Below are positions 57,831-64,000 of a stretch of 64,000 bases of DNA, in pieces. Under the pieces are notes generated by a model, which was not told the DNA's origin, did not search any database, and saw nothing but the letters and a program-made list of their open reading frames with translations. The DNA is from Gerris lacustris (taxonomy: Eukaryota; Arthropoda; Insecta; Hemiptera; Gerridae). The stretch covers positions 31,274,187 through 31,338,186 of the forward strand of contig OX578284.1 of assembly GCA_951217055.1 (NCBI GenBank), read 5' to 3'. Numbering within the stretch: position 1 is the first letter of the stretch; every line of letters begins with the position of its first letter. Both the position numbers and the translations under genes were made by a program.

Positions 57831-58830
57831 TCTGCTGCTTTGATAAATAAACCAGTATTATTTTTTCGTAGGAATACAGTTTTTTTTAAATTATATCCTC
57901 TATCAACGTAACTAAAGATATAATATATAGTACGTAGAAGAACCAAAAAAACTTTTAACTTATAAGTTCTTACGTGAATGATTTGATAGAAGATAATTAT
58001 ATATGTGTGAGACTCTCACGCATTAGAAGTGAAACTTAAGCCGACTTAAGCCGGTAGTTGATTTACCTGTAAAAAATCTACCACTTAGACGAGTCTCGAA
58101 ACACAAACTTCGTTACACGATTTCGTTTTACCAAATTTACTCTGCTGTACCTAAAGAAATTTCACTTGAAAAAAAAATTCAATCATTTTGTACTTCAATC
58201 CATGAAGATTCCTGTTTCTAATTTGGCACCAAATACGGTGAAAATCTAATACGGCGTTCAATCAGTTTACACTTAAATCAGCTTTAATTCTAAGGGGCCA
58301 ATTTGCTCGATAAATTATGACCGGGGCAGTTGGTACGTGATTTATGCGTCCGTATGCAATGCTTTATCTATACATCATCCGTCAAAACCTGAAATTACTG
58401 CTCCGAACTATATCCAACGAGATTTATTACTAGAGGAAAATATAATGGGTTTACATAGCTTGGAAAATAGACAAACTAAGTCTAAGGTCATGTATATAAC
58501 TTAACATTAATTACCCCGGATCTAGAAAATAAATAAGGGAAAAATCTTTATTATACTCATATCTTTAAATGTAGTATGCAAAAAAGTATTTTAGTTTCTA
58601 ATAATATTATTACTTTTTTGTAGTTTATTTTAAAATTTCAAAACTCAAAATGAAAATTTAATTAAAATACTATTATTAAGGATAAATATTTTAACGTCTT
58701 ATATATGACTTAATTCTATTATTTTAACCATTAAAATAAATACAAAAGTTCGTAATTACATTTTGTTTTTCTAATTTAAAACAAAACTCAAACAAATTCA
58801 TTAGTCTTTGATATTTTAGCTTACAAAACA
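57831..58830. other. AT-rich DNA with a moderately GC-richer middle
   Basis: At 58010-58400 the G+C content rises (GCCGACTTAAGCCGG, GACCGGGGCAGTTGGTACG). No open frame or recognised element was found; it may be a strongly decayed transposon. Confidence 0.4.
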
Positions 58831-58834
58831 ATTT

Positions 58835-58990
58835 TTATTTTGATTTAAAAACTCTAATATCTGGTCCATTTAAATAAAAAATTAACAATTTAAGGTAGAT
58901 ATCACAGGAAAAATTTAGTTTTCGAGATATTGATAAAAAAAACAAAAAAATATGTTATAGCTAAAAATTGAAAAACAAAAATGTGAAGAA
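58835..58990 (+). repeat. family F tail fragment
   Basis: ATTTTGATTTAAAAACTC, CTGGTCCATTTAAATAAAAA and TTTAGTTTTCGAGATATTGA match the tail of the copy at 18910. Confidence 0.6.
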
Positions 58991-59400
58991 CCACCTGTTG
59001 AACAATCTAATAATAAATAAAGAATATGAGATATTATAAGATTTAAATTTTGTATTATTATGTAAATGAGATTGTATTATTCAAGTTCGTCGGACTGATT
59101 TTTCATTTGCTTTCAATTCCTTTAAAATATTGTTTTGATTTATATAACAGTACTTCTTAAAGGTATGAATACACAAAGATAATATGTAATATTTGGTTGT
59201 TTGTTTGTATCTTAAAAGAGACATAATTTTAAACAATTGTAGATTGTTACGTCTTTTTTTAAATTTTAATAATGTTATAATCTGACAGATTATGTTTTAA
59301 GATCTATGATTACTTGAATAAGCATTATCTCTTCAATGTTTGTTTATATCTGAAAAAGAAAGAAAAAAATCTCAAGTTGTTAATAATAACTGTTAAAAGG
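58991..59400. other. AT-rich DNA without recognised genes
   Basis: Nothing recognised. Confidence 0.5.
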
Positions 59401-59645
59401 AAGTTTTGGCTATGGTTATTGTAAGTGAAACCCATTAAAAAGAGAGGAAAGCAGGAAAGAAAACAAGCAGCTGTGCTCTCTTGTTTTAACTTCCAGTACC
59501 TTCGAGAATTTAGCGAGTACTTCAAGTTCCGAGAAAGCTGAACTCGCTTATACGAACTTGAGACCTGACATTAGACTTGTTTTGCCGCAGTCAGACCAGC
59601 TGCCTCCCGCTAAACTTGTCTTTCAGTCTTTTCTTTTTTTCTCTT
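59400..59645. other. purine-to-pyrimidine switch island
   Basis: 59430-59470 is purine-rich (AGAGAGGAAAGCAGGAAAGA) and 59470-59640 turns T/C-rich and more GC-rich. A local imperfect inverted repeat is made by GTACTTCAAGTTC and GAACTTGAG. No gene recognised. Confidence 0.4.
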
Positions 59646-60380
59646 TCACTTCTTTATTTATTTATTTTTTACTTTTTATTTAACTCCTTTAAACATTTGT
59701 AATTGCTACTCTTAATTTCATGCGCAAACATATTCTTCAGTTAAATATTTATTTGGAACAGAGTACATTGTCCTAAACAAAAACACAAACTTTTTTTCAA
59801 AAAGTTTTATTTTTATTTTTATCCTTTTTCTAAATGGATAAAATCAAGCATATTAAATCATAATAAAATCATTTAAAAGGTCAGATCGTAAATTTATATT
59901 TTTATTTATTTATTTTTAAAACCTCTAATTAGGGTTTAGGAAAAAACTACATTTTTACACGATTTAAAAAAAAATTATAATTGTAAATTAAAAAGAAAAA
60001 GGTGTATATTTAATTTGATCATATCTCACTTTCTTTCAAGCTTAATTAATACTTACTGACGTTAAGTTCATTTTATTGTCTGTACTTGATATTATGTATA
60101 ATGATTTTACACTTACCGGTGAACAAATATGCCTTACGCACTTGAGCTTGAAAACTTAATAATGATTTTTTAAAACTTGTTGTGATATCATTCATATTTC
60201 TAAATAATATCATAAACTTATTAATTATAAAAAATATATTTATAAAAATAAGGTCTATTAAATTAATATAAATAAATAAATTTATTATTTTAATTTTCTT
60301 TCACCAAACCAAGCAATATTTTATTAATTAGATTGATAGGTATATATTTCAACACTGAAAAATAAACAAGTTTATCTAAA
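59646..60380. other. AT-rich DNA without recognised genes
   Basis: Nothing recognised beyond T-rich and A-rich runs. Confidence 0.5.
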
Positions 60381-60383
60381 ATA

Positions 60384-60733
60384 AGCCTAGGTGTTCCGGA
60401 TCTAGACTTCTAAATGTAGATATTCCTAATCTTTACTTCTAGACCTAGATCTTTCGAATGTAGACTTCTAGACCTAGGTCTTCTGTATCTAGACTTCTAA
60501 ATGTAGATATTCCTAATCTTTACTTCTATAGACTTAGATCTTCCCGATCTAGACTCTAGACCTAGATCATTCGAATGTAGGCTTCTAGACCTAGGTCTTC
60601 CGCATCTAGACTTCTAAATGTAGATATTCCTAATCTTTACTTCTATAGACTTAGATCTTCCCGATCTAGACTCTAGACCTAGATCTTTCGAATGTAGGCT
60701 TCTAGACCTAGGTCTTCCGGATCTAGACTGCTA
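60384..60733 (+). repeat. CTAG/GATC-rich minisatellite with higher-order period
   Basis: Built from ~15-18-base units of the type GATCTAGACTTCTA and GACCTAGGTCTTC, full of TCTAGA, CCTAGG and AGATCT palindromes. A higher-order unit is marked by CTTCTAAATGTAGATATTCC at 60407, 60494 and 60611 (steps of 87 and 117; the longer has an extra ~30 bases with CTTAGATCTTCCCGATCTAG). The last two long units are almost identical. Many self-complementary words allow cruciforms. Confidence 0.9.
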
Positions 60734-62180
60734 GATAAAAGAAGATCGCATCAAAGACTTTGTAAATATCGATGATTATCAATTGTGGTTCACAAAATTA
60801 GTCACATTTTTCTCCAGAAGATTTAAAATTATTAGAATTTGACCACGAAGCCCAAAGTTATAAACAGTTAATGTAAAATTTTAGTGTTATTAAATCTTCT
60901 GAGAAAATTTTACCATCTTCATTTAACTCCAAATTCAGTTCAAATGAGAACTATGTTGTAGATTAATTTTCTACAGATGTTCACTAATTTAAGATTTCTT
61001 TTGAACAGAAACATATAGAAAGTTTTTTTTTGTAATAATTGATTATAAGCTATTTGCGAGAATAGCGATTGTTTTGTGGAATTTCATTTGATTTGGTTAA
61101 TGAGGAATCTATCAATAAGAATGTCTCTCGAAGTCAAAAATTAAATGATCTTAGAAAAATTTAAGTTGAAGTTAAATGGTTTTTTTAAATAGTTTAATAG
61201 AGTAGTTGAAAGAATTTACAGAGAGCAAGAAGGAAGTAATGATTGTAAAAACATTTAAATTAAGCACCCAGGAAATAAAATAGTCCTAATTAGGTTTAAA
61301 ATCTAAAATCCGATGACTATTTCATGTTTCGGAAATAATAATTAACTTTCTTGTAGCTTCAAAGAATTTACATTTTAAATTTCTGGAGAAGTTGGTGGAT
61401 TATAAAATTAAATTTTGGTAGGTAGTTGTAAAACTTTGGTTTTTCCTAAAGATAGTAAAGGATGAAGTCAACAAATTCATTGCCTAAGATCAATCTTATT
61501 GGGATATAATTGTTGATTACTGGGTATTAATAAATAAATACCTTTTAATTTTAAATATTTCTTACTATATTTTGATTATACAGTAGTATTATAATACATT
61601 GTTATGTAGCTTATTATACATTTCTACTTAGTTCTTCAAAGTTTTAGATACATTTCAAATCTATTTGACTTACAGTTGAGTTATTACAGAAGTAAGTAAG
61701 ACGGTTTTATGTGTTACCTTTCCAACACACTGATTCCCCTTGATATTTATCTAATACTTGATTAATTAAAACTAATTTAGTCTTATTTCCATAAATATAT
61801 GTAAATAAATGTACTAATTAAGAGTTTTCTCAACTCATATATATATATGCAGTTGAAAATAAAGTAATCATTATTAAAATTATATAGTAAATAAAACCAT
61901 GGTAGAATCAATAATATGTTTACTCCTGGCGTGCTCTGGCAAAAACCACTGGCAAACACTCTTTCACAGTATTTTTACCAAAGAAGAGATTTGTAAATTG
62001 TACAATTCTTTATAACTTATTTAAAATAAATGAAAAGTGAGGCAATTAAATTGATTTAGTGATAATCGCGACAAAGTTATAAAATTAGTTGTTTCTACAG
62101 AGATTATATTAAACTTATTTACTTAAAGTGAATTAAACTTAGACCATAATAGTTATTTAAGACTTTAATAACTCATCCAT
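60734..62180. other. AT-rich DNA without recognised genes
   Basis: No gene or repeat family recognised. Confidence 0.5.
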
Positions 62181-62184
62181 AAAT

Positions 62185-62300
62185 TAATATACTGTTATAG
62201 CTAATTAATATGATATTATAGCTAATTACTATATTATAACTAATTAATATGCTATTATAGCAAATTAATTTGATATAGCTAATTAATATGCTATTATATC
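62185..62300 (+). repeat. ~22-bp tandem repeat, five copies
   Basis: Unit TATTATAGCTAATTAATATG with variants (ATAACTAATTAATATG, ATAGCAAATTAATTTG). Confidence 0.85.
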
Positions 62301-62324
62301 TAAACTAAAGTGGTCGAAATTGTA

Positions 62325-62510
62325 TGTATTAATCATTAGCTATTGTGGTATTTTGACAATAACCTTATCAATTTTAACGCTTTGAGTTATTAGCTATTGT
62401 GGTATTTTGACAATAAACTGATCAATTTTATCTCTTTGCATTATTAGCTATTTGGGTTTTATTTTACAATAAACGTCAATTTTTCTCTTTGAGTTATATT
62501 CACACCGACG
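62325..62510 (+). repeat. ~66-bp tandem repeat, three copies
   Basis: ATTAGCTATTGTGGTATTTT at 62334 and 62390 and ATTAGCTATTTGGGTTTTAT at 62451. Each is followed by GACAATAAAC or similar, GATCAATTTTA and CTTTGAGTT. The core is shared with 35855-36150 and 55563. Confidence 0.85.
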
Positions 62511-62574
62511 CAGTGTCTTGGTACTTACTTAAAACTATTACTTATTTTATATAATTTTATTAAGTTCTAAAAGC

Positions 62575-63240
62575 CAATATACTCTGGCTGTTAAGTCTCA
62601 GGTTCGAGCCAAATTATAAGGTACGGGTGAGAGGAAGCGTCCTTGGGCCTTAGTTGATGTGTCTAGTCAGATGATAGGTCAGGCTAGTCTAGCCGGATCG
62701 GCTTAGGCCAATAGAAAGTTAGCGGTATTAGGTCGCGGTGGAAGTTGGAACCGGGCGAGCAAGGTGTGGAATGATGTAGGCGCTGAGGAAGCTAGGTCAG
62801 GGGAGAAGGATTAAGTAACGAGAAGACTAAAAGGAAACCTCGGTTAGACCCGGAGAGAGAGAGAGAGTGATTTTAGCCCTGGTCCCTGTATCTCTAGGCG
62901 ACGGAGCTGTTAGGAGATGTGGTGGGCAGAATTATCTAGGACACACGAGTTTGTAAGGTCAACTTCTTAGTCTTAGACAGGCAACATCTTACCTAGGCGT
63001 TCCAGCTTAGACTCTCCCCACTATAGCAAGGACATGCCAACTCTATCCCCTAACCTATGTCATTTCATCTTACCTATACCGTATCCTATTCCAATATCTT
63101 AATCAACTTAACGGAACCAAGCTAAACTTTAAATCATATTTCCCACTGCAAGTAGTACAACACTGATGTAGTGGGGGGCCCTTCCACACAAACATTCCAG
63201 ACCAAGCCTATTGTGACTTGGATTCCACATGTTTCAACAA
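62575..63240. other. G-to-C skew-switch island
   Basis: By hand count 62761-62820 has 25 G and 5 C, while 63001-63060 has 7 G and 22 C; the switch is near 62950. A (GA)n patch is at 62852-62866. No open frame of note and no recognised RNA except the tRNA-like fragment at its left edge. Confidence 0.5.
62581..62610 (+). pseudogene. tRNA-Asn-like 3' half fragment
   Basis: CTGGCTGTTAA followed by GGTTCGAGCC resembles the anticodon arm (GTT) and T-arm/box B of eukaryotic tRNA-Asn with the variable region shortened. No D-arm, box A or acceptor stem is present, so it is a fragment or SINE head, not a working tRNA. Confidence 0.35.
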
Positions 63241-64000
63241 ACTTAACTTACTTCTGATTTTAATCCATCTATACATTTTTTTAAAAACTTTATAAGATAA
63301 AAAATATCTCTTAATCAGTTAATACTCAAATAGACATATCTATATAGAACTTTTTCGTGAATTCGTAAAAAAATTACACTAAATCACAAATATAAAGAGA
63401 AGGGTTGTACCTCAACAGAATTCAGTATAAAATTAAAATACAAATTAATTTAGAAATTTAATTAATTTTTTTTTATAAATTAATTTAGCAAATTTTATGA
63501 CGAACTAAGATAAGTAGAAAAAAAGTTACCAATAGATACCTATTTAAAGAATGTTTTCCTTTTCAAAGTTCAAACCATGATATTATAATAGTGTTATAAT
63601 TATAACCATGATATTATATAGTGTAAATTCATATACCATACTTAATTGTGCGTTTAACAATTTTAAAAATTCACTTGTTTACAATAGATATTATTATTTT
63701 AATACACAATCATTAAACTATTGACCAACTAAAGAGGTCGAAACCGGTCTGTATATTAAAACCAGTTTGAACTTGAAAGGAAATTTTATTTAAAAAAAAA
63801 AATACCTATTTAAAAAAGTAACAGAAAAAAGTTAACTAACTTTTTCCTCCTTATAGTTTAACTTTTATTTTCTTTATAATTAAAACTTATATACTTAACT
63901 ATAAACTTTAATAGTTAATTGTTTAATGATTTACCTTAAACGATAAAGCTAAGTTATTGTTTCTCTTTGAGATTTATAATAGACATATGTTATAGTGGTT
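63241..64000. other. AT-rich DNA with one hairpin-repeat trace
   Basis: At 63721-63760 GACCAACTAAAGAGGTCG then AAACCGGTCTG resembles the CTGAAGATGGCC...GGCCGAAA hairpin type of family E in the opposite orientation. Nothing else recognised to the end of the window. Confidence 0.4.

Overview
The window looks like nuclear DNA of an animal, most likely an arthropod. It is very AT-rich, dominated by long (TA)n runs and decayed repeats, and carries Tc1/mariner-type relics, one Helitron-type 3' end, tRNA-derived SINE-like heads and a satellite with hammerhead ribozymes. A copepod (sea-louse-like) source is a guess from the style of the interspersed repeats and cannot be proven here. No complete protein-coding gene, rRNA gene or functional tRNA gene could be recognised; nearly all open frames are short chance frames in low-complexity DNA. 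The window is best read as intergenic or deep-intron sequence.

Layout. 1-12 kb: decayed interspersed repeats, tandem families at 3.9-5.0 kb and 8.9-9.3 kb, two SINE-like tRNA heads (5.5 and 6.1 kb), and a small inverted-repeat element (9.73-9.89 kb). 12.3-14.4 kb: the most unusual locus, a tandemly duplicated block bounded inside by (TA)n and holding a 306-bp, relatively GC-rich satellite. On the minus strand each full satellite unit carries the complete core of a hammerhead self-cleaving ribozyme. 14.6-25 kb: several copies of one ~480-bp interspersed family, inverted-repeat elements (15.5, 20.6, 21.3, 21.7, 23.5 kb), one with a mariner-type transposase fragment, and a Helitron-type terminus at 24.5 kb. 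25.6-27.2 kb: local duplications, a CCACCT-type minisatellite, a poly-C run and a small inverted-repeat element. 27.3-29.95 kb: GC-richer islands with sharp G-to-C skew switches. 30-44 kb: extremely AT-rich DNA with many degenerate 75-125-bp minisatellites and few transposons, plus a small isolated GC-richer island at 39.4 kb. 44-55 kb: more interspersed repeats, long (TA)n tracts, a foldback mariner element (51.17-51.93 kb) with a transposase relic. 55-64 kb: AT-rich DNA, a CTAG/GATC-rich minisatellite (60.4 kb), short tandem repeats (62.2-62.5 kb) and another skew-switch island with a tRNA-Asn-like fragment (62.6-63.2 kb).

How parts may work together: if the minus strand of the 12.6-13.4 kb array is transcribed, one junction between two adjacent units can form a full hammerhead. 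Stem III and a palindromic stem I (GGGCCC) are then both made between neighbouring units, and flanking cleavage would define a 306-nt RNA. This fits the size of the animal 'retrozyme' class of non-autonomous elements. The assignment rests on the visible ribozyme core; the activity is inference.
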